Assembly (NCBI RefSeq): GCF_000156395.1
Contig: NZ_GG703821.1
Location: 125,639 to 189,638 of the forward strand
Length of the DNA stretch: 64,000 nucleotides
Origin: Providencia rustigianii DSM 4541
GTDB taxonomy: Bacteria > Pseudomonadota > Gammaproteobacteria > Enterobacterales > Enterobacteriaceae
Reading direction: 5' to 3'
How positions within the stretch are numbered: position 1 is the stretch's first letter; each line of letters starts with the position of its first letter. Positions 26,372-36,940 of this stretch are shown here, one piece after another. A program made the translations under genes and the position numbers. The notes under the pieces are model-generated. The model was not told the origin of the DNA and made no database searches. It was given only the letters and a program-made list of their open reading frames with translations.

Positions 26372-26422
26372 AACTATTTCTATACCTACACATTAGAGAC
26401 CAACACCAATATAGAAATAGTT
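26372..26422. repeat. Inverted repeat B upstream of fimbrial operon 1
   Basis: Perfect 13-bp arms AACTATTTCTATA and TATAGAAATAGTT enclose 25 bases. The repeat starts at the base following inverted repeat A. The spacer is too short for a classical phase-variable invertible promoter, and no site-specific recombinase gene is adjacent. Confidence 0.75.
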
Positions 26423-27218
26423 AAATGGACAAAGATTAAAGCATTGGAAAGCATCACGAACTATTTAATAACTTAATTTAATTCTTTAATTCAAACTGAC
26501 TTTAAATAATAAACTGAGCGTTGCATTAAATTTTTATATCGCTTGTTACTTTCTGTTACTTTCTGCGGTTAATTCTACTCAGGCAATATATATTGTCAAA
26601 AATACGCACATACAGCCAATCAATCAGTCGATAATAAATGAAAATCGAAATTCAATAGATTTTAATTTCACATTACGAATCTAATCATATCTTTACATTT
26701 GTTTTTTTAAATTATTTATATAAATTCACATCCGACCACTTACATAATTTCTTTAAAAATGACAGTTATCGATTAAATTCAAAAAATATATAATTATGTA
26801 TTTTACTCTACTGATGACATTAAAAACATAATTAAAGTCATTATCCAGAATTTAATTCTATAAACGGGAAATTGAAAATATTATAATCTACATTGGATTA
26901 GTCTAATTAAGATAAGTCTTAATTAAAATTTGAGTTAAAGCCTGTTAGAATAAAGGATTATATGTGTTCATATTGTTAACTTACCTATCTCAAAATAATG
27001 GAACTTAAATTAAATTTTCCATTATTTGAGTATTTATACTGATACCCATACTTACATTAAAGTTTATTTTAGATTTTTAGTGACGACAAAAAATAACTTA
27101 GCTTTTACATAACCACCTTAAATCTAGTTTCATCCTATGCATTCCCCTCTATCAGTAAAAAATTATGATAAACTAATAAACATTGGACATATTCTTGAGA
27201 TTAGATGGAGTCAAGTTA
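26423..27218. other. AT-rich divergent region between fimbrial operon 1 and zur
   Basis: About 800 bases at very low GC without a supported gene. It contains a 10-bp tandem duplication (GTTACTTTCT twice, 26545-26564). With the adjoining inverted repeats it probably holds the fimbrial promoter and its upstream regulatory sequence. The zur promoter must lie near its right end. Confidence 0.55.
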
Positions 27219-27734
27219 ATGAAAAAAATGAGTGCAGATATGTTACTTGCAACAGCCAAACGTATTTGTGAGTCCAAAGGCGTTCGTTTGACCCCACAAA
27301 GAGAAACGGTATTACGTTTAATTGCTCAGCAGTCTCGAGCTATCAGTGCGTATGACCTACTGGATTTATTACGTGAAATAGAACCGCAAGCAAAGCCACC
27401 TACCGTTTATCGTGGTCTTGAATTTCTGATGGAACAAGGCTTTATCCACAAAATTGAATCAACCAACAGCTACATCGTCTGTCATCACGTTGATAATCCA
27501 AGCCATACTTCTGTAATGCTAATTTGCGATAACTGTGGGAATGTAACGGAAAGTGACGGCGTGGCAATTGAAGAAGCGATTATGGATTTAGCGGAAAAGC
27601 ATCATTTTCATCTAAGGCATACCGTTGTTGAAAATCATGGCCTATGCAAAAATTGCTATGAAACTGCAATTTGCCAAGATCACGCACATTGTGGTCACGA
27701 CCATCAGATACCGATAAATTTAAAAAAGAAGTAA
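27219..27734 (+). CDS. zur: Zur, zinc-responsive Fur-family repressor
   Basis: This 171-residue regulator is the same length as E. coli Zur and collinear with it. The winged helix carries VRLTPQRETVLRLIAQQ and ISAYDLLDLLREIEPQAKPP, then VYRGLEFLMEQGFIHKIES. Structural-zinc cysteines are in CDNCGN and CKNCYETAIC, with a histidine-rich tail. It represses zinc uptake genes when zinc is sufficient. The ATG at 27219 is preferred to a TTG at 27183 because GGAG lies eight bases before it and the protein then aligns with E. coli from its first residues. Confidence 0.95.
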   Translation: MKKMSADMLLATAKRICESKGVRLTPQRETVLRLIAQQSRAISAYDLLDLLREIEPQAKPPTVYRGLEFLMEQGFIHKIESTNSYIVCHHVDNPSHTSVMLICDNCGNVTESDGVAIEEAIMDLAEKHHFHLRHTVVENHGLCKNCYETAICQDHAHCGHDHQIPINLKKK

Positions 27735-27819
27735 TAAAGAAGAGATAAGTGAGAAAAAATAGGAGTAATGTCTTTCTATATAAAGGAAGCTATATAGAAG
27801 AAGAGAAATTTAAAAACTA

Positions 27820-27841
27820 TTGAGTCTGCTTCCAGACTCAA
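27820..27841 (-). terminator. Terminator after lexA
   Basis: A 9-bp stem TTGAGTCTG / CAGACTCAA with loop CTTC is followed on the minus strand by AATAGTTTTT. It lies 10 bases beyond the lexA stop. A second hairpin (TTCTATATA / TATATAGAA) at about 27773-27799 may serve zur on the plus strand. Confidence 0.8.
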
Positions 27842-27851
27842 TCATTCAACA

Positions 27852-28469
27852 TCAATACCAATCACCGTTGCGAATAACCCCAACAGCCAAACCTTCAATG
27901 GTAAAATTCTGCTGACGTAAATCAACAACAATAGGTGCAAACTCAGGATTTTCTGCAATCAGCTCAACGCGATTACCCTGCTGCTTAAAGCGTTTTACGG
28001 TAACTTCATCTTCAATACGAGCAACAACAACCTGTCCATTATGGACATTCTGAGTTTTGTGTACTGCTAATAAATCACCGTCCATAATTCCAATATCTTT
28101 CATTGACATGCCATTCACGCGCAGTAAAAAATCCGCATGTGGTTTAAATAATTCTGGGTCAACGTGATAATGGCTTTCGATATGTTCTTCAGCGAGTAAT
28201 GGTTCACCGGCAGCAACTCGGCCAATGAGAGGTAACCCAATATCATCATTAGATTCTTCTAAAAGCAGACGAATTCCTCTGGAAGCACCAGAGACAATTT
28301 CGATAACCCCTTTACGCGCTAAGGCCTTTAAATGTTCTTCTGCCGCATTAGGCGAACGAAAACCAAGGCTTGCTGCTATTTCAGCGCGAGTCGGTGGCAT
28401 ACCTGTCTGCGAAATGTGGTCACGCACCAGATTGTAAACCTGCTGTTGTCGAGCCGTCAGTGCTTTCAT
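27852..28469 (-). CDS. lexA: LexA, SOS-response repressor
   Basis: This 205-residue repressor/self-cleaving protease has an N-terminal winged helix (residues 1-65, with [23 protein letters not shown]). The cleavage site Ala87-Gly88 is in RVAAGEP, the catalytic serine is Ser122 in GMSMKDIG and the general base is Lys159. It represses DNA-repair genes and its own gene through two LexA boxes just upstream. Behind dgkA on the same strand, it keeps the enterobacterial dgkA-lexA order. Confidence 0.97.
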   Translation of the reverse strand: MKALTARQQQVYNLVRDHISQTGMPPTRAEIAASLGFRSPNAAEEHLKALARKGVIEIVSGASRGIRLLLEESNDDIGLPLIGRVAAGEPLLAEEHIESHYHVDPELFKPHADFLLRVNGMSMKDIGIMDGDLLAVHKTQNVHNGQVVVARIEDEVTVKRFKQQGNRVELIAENPEFAPIVVDLRQQNFTIEGLAVGVIRNGDWY

Positions 28470-28478
28470 TCCATTCCC

Positions 28479-28494
28479 CTGTTTGTTTATACAG
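28479..28494. promoter_or_regulatory. LexA box 1 (proximal)
   Basis: CTGTTTGTTTATACAG matches the enterobacterial LexA consensus CTGT-N8-ACAG, ten bases upstream of the lexA start codon. Confidence 0.92.
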
Positions 28495-28499
28495 TCAGA

Positions 28500-28515
28500 C
28501 TGTGAGTATATACAG
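28500..28515. promoter_or_regulatory. LexA box 2 (distal)
   Basis: CTGTGAGTATATACAG matches CTGT-N8-ACAG. The 21-bp centre spacing to box 1 is the arrangement found at lexA in E. coli and supports autoregulation. Confidence 0.92.
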
Positions 28516-28587
28516 GTAAATAGGGATTGGGAACCGTTAAATCACTCAATATCCGCATTTTTTACTGATATTTCTGTGTTTTCATCA

Positions 28588-28962
28588 TTAAACGGCAAAA
28601 TAACGTGACCATAAAATGGTTGCCCAAATAAACAGTGCTAAACCTATAGTCACAAAAACCGCTGCTGAACCAATATCTTTTGCCCGCCCAGAGAGTTCAT
28701 GATATTCAGTCCCCACCCGGTCAACTACCGCTTCAATAGCGCTATTAATTAGCTCGATAATAGCAACAAGCACCACCGAGCCAATCAATAAAATCCGCTC
28801 TATTTGGCTAACATCCAAATAAAAAGCTATAATTATCGCTATGATAGCAGCAACTGCTTCCTGTCTAAACGCGGCTTCATTGACCCATGCAGCTTTTAAA
28901 CCCTTAAGAGAGTATCCAGCTGCTTTAATAACGCGTGTAAATCCCTTGGTTTCACTTGCCAT
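28588..28962 (-). CDS. dgkA: Diacylglycerol kinase DgkA
   Basis: This 124-residue inner-membrane enzyme with three transmembrane helices phosphorylates diacylglycerol released during membrane-derived glycan synthesis, recycling it to phosphatidate. The signature EAVVDRVGTEYHELSGRAKDIGSAAV lies between helices two and three, with the catalytic Glu in ELINSAIEAVVD. Length is within two residues of E. coli DgkA. AAGGAA precedes the start. It is divergent from plsB, as in E. coli, linking two phospholipid genes. Confidence 0.95.
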   Translation of the reverse strand: MASETKGFTRVIKAAGYSLKGLKAAWVNEAAFRQEAVAAIIAIIIAFYLDVSQIERILLIGSVVLVAIIELINSAIEAVVDRVGTEYHELSGRAKDIGSAAVFVTIGLALFIWATILWSRYFAV

Positions 28963-29087
28963 ATTTTTTCCTTAAATTTCTAAACAATAATCAACTTTTG
29001 CGGTCAAAGTGAATTATCGATAACAGATCTGAACGCTGCTTTCTGGTATGATCACGCAGCATTTTTAACAAGAGGCTATAATCATTT

Positions 29088-31592
29088 ATGTCACTATGGC
29101 GTAAAATATATTACAACATGTTGAATTTACCACTAAAATTATTGGTAAAAAGTAAACTAATTCCGTCAGACCCAATCGCAGAGCTGCAGCTTGATACTAA
29201 CAAGCCAACTCTCTACGTATTGCCATACCATTCAAAGTCTGACTTGCTAACATTACGACACCAATGTTTAGCCATCGGTCTTCCTGATCCGCTGGTCGAT
29301 AACGACATTAATGGAACAAAACTTCCAGCTTACGTCTTTATTGATGATGGTCCGAGAGTTTTTCGCTACTATTCACCAGATCCACGTAAAGAGTCAGTGA
29401 AAGTATTCCATGCGTATCTAGATTTACATAAGAATAACCCAAATCTTGATATCCAGATGCTACCGGCCTCCGTCATGTTCGGTCGTTCACCGGGTCGTGA
29501 AGGTCATAAGCCCGCACCACTGAAACTCCTAAATGGTGTTCAAAAATTCTTTGCTATCCTATGGTTAGGTCGTGATAGCTTCGTCCGTTTTTCACCCAGT
29601 ATCTCATTGGGGAAAATGGCGCAAGAGCATGGTACAGATACGATTATTGCGAATAAACTCGCTCGAGTTGCTCGTATCCACTATTCTCGCCAGCGTCTGG
29701 CTGCTGTTGGTCCTAAACTACCTGTTCGCTATGAGCTCTTCAATAAGCTTCTCGCTTCAAAAGCGATTGAAAAAGCCGTTGAAGATGAAGCCCGCAGCAA
29801 AAAAATTCCATTACAAAAAGCCCAGCAAAATGCCGTGGCGATGATGGAAGAAATTGCTGCCAACTTTTCTTACGAAGCTGTTCGTCTGAGTGACCGCGTA
29901 CTTAGCTGGACTTGGAATCGCCTGTATCAAGGCATCAATGTTCAGCATGCAGAGCGCGTTCGCCAATTGGCTCAAGATGGTCATGAAATTGTGTATGTGC
30001 CATCTCACCGTAGTCATATGGACTATCTGTTGCTCTCGTATGTTCTGTATCACCAAGGGCTAGTTCCTCCACATATCGCAGCGGGGATCAACCTCAATTT
30101 CTGGCCAGCAGGTCCGATATTCCGCCGCCTTGGTGCATTCTTTATTCGCCGAACTTTCAAAGGTAATAAGCTTTACTCGACTATTTTTCGTGAGTATCTC
30201 AGTGAGCTATTTGCTCGCGGCTATTCCATTGAATACTTTGTCGAAGGTGGGCGCTCCCGCACAGGTCGCTTACTGCAACCGAAAACCGGTACTTTATCGA
30301 TGACCTTGCAAGCCATGCTACGCGGGGATTCTCGCCCAATTACCATCGTGCCTGTCTATATTGGCTATGAACATGTTATGGAAGTGGGTACTTACGCCAA
30401 AGAATTACGCGGTGCGGAAAAAGAGAAAGAAGGCTTTATCTCGATGATCCGTGGTTTGCGTAAACTTCGTAATTTAGGTCAAGGTTATGTGAATTTTGGG
30501 CAACCTATTTCATTACCGCAATACTTAAATAATCGCGTACCTAATTGGCGTGAATCTATCGATCCTATTGAGCCTCAGCGTCCAAGTTGGTTAAACCCAA
30601 CCGTGAGTAGCTTAGCAGATAACATTATGGTCAATATCAATAATGCTGCCGCAGCTAACGCAATCAACTTATGTGCGACAGCATTATTGGCATCACGTCA
30701 GCGCTCACTTACTCGTGAACAGCTGATTGAACAAGTGGATTGCTACCTGCAATTACTGCGCAATGTGCCTTATACCGCAGATGCAACGACGCCAAATAAA
30801 ACGGCGGAAGAGCTTCTCGAACATGCACTGCAAATGGATAAATTCGAAGTCGAAAAAGACAGCATGGGGGATATTATTATTCTGCCTCGCGAAAATGCCG
30901 TCTTGATGACTTACTATCGCAATAATATCCACCACTTACTGGTTCTTCCATCACTGATTTCCAGTATTGTTCTGCATCATGAGCAAATTAGTCGCCAAGA
31001 AATCCACCAGCAGGTTGGGCTGATTTACCCATTCCTGAAAGCTGAGCTATTTATGCGTTATGACAATGATGCTCTGGTCAGCACCGTGGACACCTTAATT
31101 GACGAGTTAAATAGCCAAAAACTGATCAGCTTGAAAGATGGCGATCGTGTGGCATTAAACCCACACCGTATCCGCCCACTGCAATTATTGGCTGCTGGCG
31201 TACGCGAAACCTTACAGCGCTATGCAATTACGCTGTCATTACTCAATGCTAGCCCAGAAGTCAGCCGTAATACTTTAGAAAAAGAGAGTCGCATGCTTGC
31301 CCAGCGTCTATCTGTTCTGCATGGTATTAATGCCCCTGAGTTCTTTGATAAAGCGGTCTTCTCAACACTGGTCGATACCCTGAAAGAAGAAGGTTATATC
31401 GATAATGATGAGACGGATATTTTTGCGACAAATGCGAAAAAACTGTATGCCGTGCTTGCTCGCTTAATGTCACCAGAGATTCGCTTAACTATTGAAAGTG
31501 TGAGCCAAACCGAGGAACTTTCAGCACCAAAGGTAAGTTCAAAAGACACACTCAAAGATACCTCTAGCGAGTCAGACGATAAGCAGGATTAA
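29088..31592 (+). CDS. plsB: Glycerol-3-phosphate acyltransferase PlsB
   Basis: This 834-residue inner-membrane enzyme acylates position 1 of glycerol 3-phosphate, the first step of phospholipid synthesis. The acyltransferase motifs lie around residues 300-420: motif [13 protein letters not shown] (HxxxxD), motif II with GAFFIRR, motif [14 protein letters not shown] and motif [11 protein letters not shown]. It is slightly longer than the E. coli enzyme (807 aa) because of a charged Ser/Asp/Lys-rich C-terminal tail. It is followed by a strong shared terminator and faces ubiA. Confidence 0.96.
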   Translation: MSLWRKIYYNMLNLPLKLLVKSKLIPSDPIAELQLDTNKPTLYVLPYHSKSDLLTLRHQCLAIGLPDPLVDNDINGTKLPAYVFIDDGPRVFRYYSPDPRKESVKVFHAYLDLHKNNPNLDIQMLPASVMFGRSPGREGHKPAPLKLLNGVQKFFAILWLGRDSFVRFSPSISLGKMAQEHGTDTIIANKLARVARIHYSRQRLAAVGPKLPVRYELFNKLLASKAIEKAVEDEARSKKIPLQKAQQNAVAMMEEIAANFSYEAVRLSDRVLSWTWNRLYQGINVQHAERVRQLAQDGHEIVYVPSHRSHMDYLLLSYVLYHQGLVPPHIAAGINLNFWPAGPIFRRLGAFFIRRTFKGNKLYSTIFREYLSELFARGYSIEYFVEGGRSRTGRLLQPKTGTLSMTLQAMLRGDSRPITIVPVYIGYEHVMEVGTYAKELRGAEKEKEGFISMIRGLRKLRNLGQGYVNFGQPISLPQYLNNRVPNWRESIDPIEPQRPSWLNPTVSSLADNIMVNINNAAAANAINLCATALLASRQRSLTREQLIEQVDCYLQLLRNVPYTADATTPNKTAEELLEHALQMDKFEVEKDSMGDIIILPRENAVLMTYYRNNIHHLLVLPSLISSIVLHHEQISRQEIHQQVGLIYPFLKAELFMRYDNDALVSTVDTLIDELNSQKLISLKDGDRVALNPHRIRPLQLLAAGVRETLQRYAITLSLLNASPEVSRNTLEKESRMLAQRLSVLHGINAPEFFDKAVFSTLVDTLKEEGYIDNDETDIFATNAKKLYAVLARLMSPEIRLTIESVSQTEELSAPKVSSKDTLKDTSSESDDKQD

Positions 31593-31620
31593 CTGATTGA
31601 GTTGATTCTCTAACCGTAAC

Positions 31621-31655
31621 AAAAAGGGGTAATGCCTAAGCATTACCCCTTTTTT
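31621..31655. terminator. Bidirectional terminator between plsB and ubiA
   Basis: A 15-bp perfect stem AAAAAGGGGTAATGC / GCATTACCCCTTTTT with a CTAA loop lies between the convergent genes. A and T tracts at its ends serve both directions. Confidence 0.93.
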
Positions 31656-31674
31656 ATCGCATCTATTTTAGTGA

Positions 31675-32529
31675 TTATAAATAGCTAATCACCATGCCAA
31701 TAAACAGAATAAAACCCACATAGTTATTGTTCATAAATGCTTTGAAACAGGGTGCACGTTCGCGATTAACCATCAATTGCTGTTGATACACAAACAAGGC
31801 TGACGTTAGTACCAGTGCGGCATAATAAACCATACCTAAATTTGCAAGAAACCCAATCACCACCAGTAATCCAACCATCACAACTTGCAGTAAACCAATG
31901 ATCAGCTTGTCGTAATTTCCAAATAAAATCGCGGTCGATTTGATGCCAATTTTTAAGTCATCATTACGATCAACCATCGCATATTGGGTATCATAAATCA
32001 CTGACCAAATAATATTAACCAAAAACAGTAACCAGCAAACAAGAGGTAAGGACTCACTTACTGCCGAAAACCCCATTGGAATCGACCACCCAAAAGCAGC
32101 ACCCAACACAACTTGCGGTAAGTTACTGACTCGTTTAACAAAGGGGTAAATCCACGCTAATGCTAAACCCGCTACGGATAGCCAAATAGTCATCGAATTG
32201 AGTGTCAGGACTAATAAGAAGGAGAAGCCCACTAAACAAGCAAATAGGATTTTTGCTTCTTTTTCTGTGACGTCACCACTAGGCAAAGGCCGATGCTTGG
32301 TTCTTTCCACATACCCGTCAAAATTACGGTCCGCAAAGTCATTGATTACGCATCCCGCAGCGCGCATCAGGAATACGCCGGCTGTAAAGACGATCAAAAG
32401 GTGCAAACTAGGTGTGCCTTGAGCGGCAATCCACAGCGCCCAATACGTCGGCCACAGTAATAATAATGAACCAATGGGTCTATCAATACGCATTAAACGG
32501 CTGTATGCATGCCATTTACTTAGCGCCAT
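31675..32529 (-). CDS. ubiA: 4-hydroxybenzoate octaprenyltransferase UbiA
   Basis: This 284-residue polytopic membrane enzyme prenylates 4-hydroxybenzoate, the second committed step of ubiquinone synthesis. The Asp-rich substrate and Mg-binding motifs are NDFADRNFD (first) and [12 protein letters not shown] (second). A frame beginning at 32541 contains the ribosome-binding site GGAGGG, so the true start is the ATG at 32529. It aligns along its whole length with E. coli UbiA. ubiC lies upstream on the same strand, 74 bases away, so they probably form one operon. Confidence 0.95.
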   Translation of the reverse strand: MALSKWHAYSRLMRIDRPIGSLLLLWPTYWALWIAAQGTPSLHLLIVFTAGVFLMRAAGCVINDFADRNFDGYVERTKHRPLPSGDVTEKEAKILFACLVGFSFLLVLTLNSMTIWLSVAGLALAWIYPFVKRVSNLPQVVLGAAFGWSIPMGFSAVSESLPLVCWLLFLVNIIWSVIYDTQYAMVDRNDDLKIGIKSTAILFGNYDKLIIGLLQVVMVGLLVVIGFLANLGMVYYAALVLTSALFVYQQQLMVNRERAPCFKAFMNNNYVGFILFIGMVISYL

Positions 32530-32602
32530 ACTTCCCTCCACGTTTTCGTGCTCCTTTACGCTTCTATTTTACCCATAAATGTCATTTGATTATGTTAGAT
32601 AG

Positions 32603-33106
32603 TTATCTATATGCAGGTGATTCAGGTAAAAATATTTCAGTTAATAATAAGGGCTTTTGAGATAATCTCAGCAGAGAACGTCGCACCCAACGATCCGCAC
32701 TGGTGCCAATATCAATATAATCTCGGGTAAGACTATCATGACTAAAAAGGTAACGCCCTAATGGCACACGACCAATGTCCACCAGCTTTTTATCATCGTT
32801 GGTGAGGGTCTCTTCAGGGATCAATGTTCTGCCTATCAACCACGGAATATTATCCCCATACATAATGACTTCTCGCAACCAGTAACGTTGACTTTCGGGT
32901 AAACGCTCGGCTTCATCAGCGCTCAGCATCTCTGGAGTGATATAGCGCTCTAAATAGGGAATTACCGTGACTTTTTGGCAATGCTGCTCGAACCGTTTAG
33001 TCATTGAACCACGCTCTTGCAGCCAATCTAGTACACTGTTAGGAACTGACTCATCATCCTCGTTTAGCCAATCAATGGGATGATGGGTAAAAATTGTTTC
33101 ATGCAT
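32603..33106 (-). CDS. ubiC: Chorismate pyruvate-lyase UbiC
   Basis: This 167-residue soluble enzyme converts chorismate to 4-hydroxybenzoate and pyruvate, the first step of ubiquinone synthesis and the source of the UbiA substrate. It resembles E. coli UbiC (165 aa), with REVIMYG (conserved Arg), [16 protein letters not shown] and the late Glu in [11 protein letters not shown]. It is upstream of ubiA on the same strand, the standard ubiCA order. Confidence 0.93.
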   Translation of the reverse strand: MHETIFTHHPIDWLNEDDESVPNSVLDWLQERGSMTKRFEQHCQKVTVIPYLERYITPEMLSADEAERLPESQRYWLREVIMYGDNIPWLIGRTLIPEETLTNDDKKLVDIGRVPLGRYLFSHDSLTRDYIDIGTSADRWVRRSLLRLSQKPLLLTEIFLPESPAYR

Positions 33107-33350
33107 TCAATCTGATTCCACCATAGAACTTATGGTTACCTACTGCTTGCAATTCAATTGAGTTGAAAAGGTTTCCAGTCGCGTTCATCTTAATTCTTGG
33201 GCGATAGAATATCACGTTGTCATAGAGCAAGGTTAAAGATAGATAACAATTTATATAAAAATTCGTGAATTCAACACAATTTGTAAAAAATTTGTAAAAA
33301 TTATTTTATTTATAATGAGTTAGCGAATTTTCTCTTTTTTATTAGGATCC

Positions 33351-33377
33351 TAACAGCCTGCTTAACACAGGCTGTTA
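33351..33377. terminator. Hairpin between pgi and ubiC
   Basis: A 10-bp perfect stem TAACAGCCTG / CAGGCTGTTA with a 7-base loop lies 19 bases beyond the pgi stop. No real T run follows on the minus strand, so its terminator strength is uncertain. The 240 bases from here to ubiC are AT-rich and hold no gene; they should contain the ubiC promoter. Confidence 0.6.
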
Positions 33378-33396
33378 ATGGATTAAAAAACCAACA

Positions 33397-35043
33397 TTAA
33401 CGCCAGTTTTTATAGCAATTGATCAGCCCATTCGTCGAGCTATCATGACTATTTACTGAATCTCTATTTTCCAATTCAGGTAAAATTCGGCTCGCTAATT
33501 GCTTACCTAATTCCACACCCCACTGGTCAAAAGTGAAAATATTTAAGATTGCCCCTTGGGTAAAGATTTTATGCTCATACATCGCAATCAATGCCCCTAA
33601 AGAGTATGGTGAAATCTCTTTCAGTAAGATGGAGTTGGTTGGGCGATTACCTTCAAAAACTTTATAAGGTGCAACATATTCCATCTCTTCAGCACTTTTA
33701 CCTTGAGCGGCAAATTCAGCATCCACAACTTCACGGGTTTTACCAAAAGCTAATGCTTCCGTCTGAGCAAAGAAATTAGACAGTAGTTTGTCGTGATGAT
33801 CTCCCAATGGGTTATGGGTCACGGCTGGCGCAATAAAATCACATGGGATCATTTTAGTACCTTGGTGGATCAACTGGTAAAATGCATGTTGTCCATTGGT
33901 TCCCGGTTCGCCCCAGATAATTGGTCCGGTTTGATAAGTCACCGCCTTGCCATTACGGTCGATGTACTTGCCGTTAGATTCCATATTACCTTGTTGGAAA
34001 TAGGCAGCAAAACGGTGCATATATTGATCGTATGGCAGAATCGCTTCAGTTTCTGAACCGAAAAAATTGTTATACCAAATGCCAATCAGTGCTAATAATA
34101 CTGGGATATTTGTTTCCAGTGGCGTTTGGCTGAAATGTTTATCCATCGCATGTGCACCGCTCAGTAACTGAACGAAATTATCATAACCAATAGATAAAAT
34201 AATCGATAAACCAATTGCAGACCACAGAGAATAACGACCGCCTACCCAGTCCCAGAACTCGAACATATTGTTGGTATCGATACCAAATTTCGCCACTTGC
34301 TCACTGTTAGTGGATAACGCAACAAAGTGCTTGGCGATGTGTTTCTCATCTTTGGCAAACGTCATTAACCAATCACGAGCAGAATGCGCATTGGTCATGG
34401 TTTCTTGTGTAGTAAATGTTTTTGAAGCGATCAAAAATAGCGTTGTTTCTGGATTCAGCGTTTTCAACGTTTCTGCGATTTGTGTGCCATCAACGTTAGA
34501 AACAAAATGCATATTTAAATGGTTTTTATAAGGGCGTAATGCCTCAGTCACCATGAAAGGGCCTAAATCTGAACCACCAATCCCAATATTCACCACATCT
34601 GTAATGGCTTTACCGGTATAGCCTTTCCATTCACCACTAATGATGCGGGTACTGAATTGCTTCATTTTTTCCAGTACTGCGTTCACTTCCGGCATCACAT
34701 CTTTGCCATCGACAAATATCGGTGTGTTATCACGGTTACGCAGTGCGGTATGCAATACGGCACGATCTTCAGTACGGTTAATTTTTTCACCACTGAACAG
34801 ACTTTTGATTGCATCTTCAAGTTCTGTCTCTTTGGCTAATGCCAAAAGTTTGTCCAATGTTTCTTGTGTAATGCGGTTTTTGGAGAAATCCACTAAGATT
34901 TGGTCATCAAATGTGGCTGAAAATTTCGTAAAGCGCTGTGTATCTTGTGCAAACAAATCTCGCATATGCACATCTTTCATTTGTGCAAAATGCTGTTCTA
35001 GCGCCCGCCATGCTGCCGTTTGGCTTGGATTGATACTTTTCAT
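33397..35043 (-). CDS. pgi: Glucose-6-phosphate isomerase Pgi
   Basis: This 548-residue cytosolic enzyme interconverts glucose 6-phosphate and fructose 6-phosphate. It is very close to E. coli Pgi (549 aa): [33 protein letters not shown] and the C-terminal signature [13 protein letters not shown] are all visible. The frame extends to 35058, but the ATG at 35043 has GGGAG eight bases before it and gives [12 protein letters not shown], collinear with E. coli. It is divergent from lysC across a repeat-containing spacer. Confidence 0.97.
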   Translation of the reverse strand: MKSINPSQTAAWRALEQHFAQMKDVHMRDLFAQDTQRFTKFSATFDDQILVDFSKNRITQETLDKLLALAKETELEDAIKSLFSGEKINRTEDRAVLHTALRNRDNTPIFVDGKDVMPEVNAVLEKMKQFSTRIISGEWKGYTGKAITDVVNIGIGGSDLGPFMVTEALRPYKNHLNMHFVSNVDGTQIAETLKTLNPETTLFLIASKTFTTQETMTNAHSARDWLMTFAKDEKHIAKHFVALSTNSEQVAKFGIDTNNMFEFWDWVGGRYSLWSAIGLSIILSIGYDNFVQLLSGAHAMDKHFSQTPLETNIPVLLALIGIWYNNFFGSETEAILPYDQYMHRFAAYFQQGNMESNGKYIDRNGKAVTYQTGPIIWGEPGTNGQHAFYQLIHQGTKMIPCDFIAPAVTHNPLGDHHDKLLSNFFAQTEALAFGKTREVVDAEFAAQGKSAEEMEYVAPYKVFEGNRPTNSILLKEISPYSLGALIAMYEHKIFTQGAILNIFTFDQWGVELGKQLASRILPELENRDSVNSHDSSTNGLINCYKNWR

Positions 35044-35244
35044 GGATAACACTCCCAAAACGATTTCAAATTAAAATAGATTGTAACTCGTCGAGAAAAC
35101 GAAGCTTATCGGTTTTCTGCGTTCTCATTATCTACTGCTGTTAGGCCTATTCTCCCAAACCTCGCCGCAACTGTCCTCAAAATTATTCATTCTGCAATAA
35201 TTTAGTCAGATGAATAAGATCGACATTGAAAAAACCGATAATCT

Positions 35245-35336
35245 ATTACTCATCATTAGAATTACTGATTTACCTCGATTCATGTTGGAACCGTAACATT
35301 ACTCATCATTAGAATTACTGATTTACCTCGATTCAT
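35245..35336. repeat. Perfect 39-bp direct repeat in the pgi-lysC intergenic region
   Basis: The 39-base unit at 35245-35283, beginning ATTACTCATCATTAG and ending CCTCGATTCAT, recurs without mismatch at 35298-35336. Fourteen bases separate the two copies. It lies 150-240 bases before lysC, in a 440-base gap that otherwise shows no gene. I looked for the conserved lysine-riboswitch core expected before lysC and did not recognise it. Confidence 0.9.
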
Positions 35337-35484
35337 CATTGACGATAAGTGCCAAACTGGATAAATCTATAAGTCCAACATATTTCAAGCTGTTGATGAG
35401 CGACTTATTCCGCAAGTTCCACATGAATTATATTGGGATCATAAATTATTTAAGGCAGGCGGTTTAATTAAAGGGATTGGGATC

Positions 35485-36852
35485 ATGAATACAGTAGCTG
35501 ACAGTCATCAGTTTGTTATCGCGAAATTTGGTGGAACTAGTGTCGCCAACTTTGAGGCTATGAACAAAAGTGCGGATATCGTACTGGCAAATAACCATGT
35601 TCGCGTTGTCGTACTCTCAGCCAGTGCGGGAGTGACTAACTTATTGATCGAGCTTGCGGAAGGTTGCGATACCGACAAACGCAACGAGCTACTGCAAAAA
35701 GTTAAACAGATCCAATATGACATTATAGATCATCTGCAAACCGCAAATGTGATCCGCGAAGAGATCGATAGATTACTGGAAAATATTGCCCACTTAGCTG
35801 ATTCCGCATCCTTAGCCACATCCGATGCATTAACGGATGAGATGGTCAGCCACGGCGAAATTATGTCGACGCTACTATTTGTCGAAGTTCTGCGCCAGCG
35901 TAATAGCCATTCGCAATGGTTTGATGTGCGTAAAGTCATGAGAACAAATGAACAGTTTGGTCGCGCGGAACCTGATCTCGAACAGCTTAAAGCGCTAGCC
36001 CAGCAACACTTACTGCCTCGTTTGCCTGATTCCGTTGTCATCACGCAAGGATTTATTGGTCGTGATGCCAAAGGACGCACCACAACATTAGGTCGTGGCG
36101 GTAGTGACTACACCGCTGCACTATTGGCTGAAGTTTTAAATCTATCCCGAGTGGATATCTGGACTGATGTTCCAGGGATTTACTCCACCGACCCTCGTGT
36201 CGTGCCAAATGCACAGCGTATTGATGAAATCGCCTTTGATGAGGCCGCTGAAATGGCAACCTTTGGCGCGAAAATTCTGCATCCAGCCACCTTGTTGCCA
36301 GCCGTACGTGCGGGCATTCCAGTTTTTGTGGGATCGAGCAAAGCACCTGAAGCCGGTGGAACTATCGTCTGTGACCAAACCGTCAACCCACCACAATTTA
36401 GAGCGTTGGCACTGCGCCGCAAACAAACATTACTGACATTGCATAGTCTGAAAATGCTCCATGCCCGTGGTTTCTTAGCCGAGATTTTCACTATCTTATT
36501 GCGCCACAATATTTCAGTAGATTTGATTACGACATCAGAAGTCAGTGTGGCGCTAACCTTAGATACTACAGGGTCGACGGGCACCAATGGCAGCTTACTG
36601 ACCAATGCATTAATGACGGAATTGTCTGCTCTGTGCCGTGTGGAGGTTGAAGAAAATCTCGCTCTAGTCGCGATTATTGGTAACCAGCTATCTCAAGTTA
36701 ATGGGTTAGGCAAACAAATCTTTGGCGTCTTAGAGTCATTTAATATTCGCATGATCAGTTATGGAGCCAGCAGCCACAATATCTGTTTATTAGTCCCCGG
36801 TGACGATGCAGAAGAGATTGTGCGTACTTTACACAGTAATTTATTTGAATAA
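35485..36852 (+). CDS. lysC: Lysine-sensitive aspartokinase III LysC
   Basis: This 455-residue cytosolic enzyme phosphorylates aspartate, the first step to lysine, threonine, methionine and diaminopimelate. The kinase domain begins KFGGTSVANFEAM. Substrate and nucleotide segments TLGRGGSDYTA, WTDVPGIYSTDPR and FGAKILHPATLLPA follow. Two ACT domains (about 310-455) would bind lysine. Length agrees with E. coli LysC (449 aa). It is divergent from pgi, as in E. coli. GGGA lies just before the start. Confidence 0.96.
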   Translation: MNTVADSHQFVIAKFGGTSVANFEAMNKSADIVLANNHVRVVVLSASAGVTNLLIELAEGCDTDKRNELLQKVKQIQYDIIDHLQTANVIREEIDRLLENIAHLADSASLATSDALTDEMVSHGEIMSTLLFVEVLRQRNSHSQWFDVRKVMRTNEQFGRAEPDLEQLKALAQQHLLPRLPDSVVITQGFIGRDAKGRTTTLGRGGSDYTAALLAEVLNLSRVDIWTDVPGIYSTDPRVVPNAQRIDEIAFDEAAEMATFGAKILHPATLLPAVRAGIPVFVGSSKAPEAGGTIVCDQTVNPPQFRALALRRKQTLLTLHSLKMLHARGFLAEIFTILLRHNISVDLITTSEVSVALTLDTTGSTGTNGSLLTNALMTELSALCRVEVEENLALVAIIGNQLSQVNGLGKQIFGVLESFNIRMISYGASSHNICLLVPGDDAEEIVRTLHSNLFE

Positions 36853-36872
36853 GACGATGATTTAGGATGGAT

Positions 36873-36896
36873 ACGGGCAATGGCGTCATTGCCCGT
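36873..36896 (+). terminator. Hairpin after lysC
   Basis: A 10-bp perfect stem ACGGGCAATG / CATTGCCCGT with loop GCGT lies 20 bases after the lysC stop. No T run follows. Confidence 0.6.
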
Positions 36897-36940
36897 TAAA
36901 CATGTAACCGCAAGGGATGCTATTCCTGAAGATAAACTAC

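Noticed and set aside
26327-26422. Phase-variable invertible promoter element of the fim/mrp type
   Set aside because: The inverted repeats enclose only 17 and 25 bases and no tyrosine recombinase gene is adjacent.
35245-35336. CRISPR array
   Set aside because: Only two copies with a 14-base spacer, no cas genes, and no further repeat-spacer units.
35044-35484. Lysine riboswitch upstream of lysC
   Set aside because: I could not recognise the conserved core by eye. A covariance-model search would be needed to include or exclude it.
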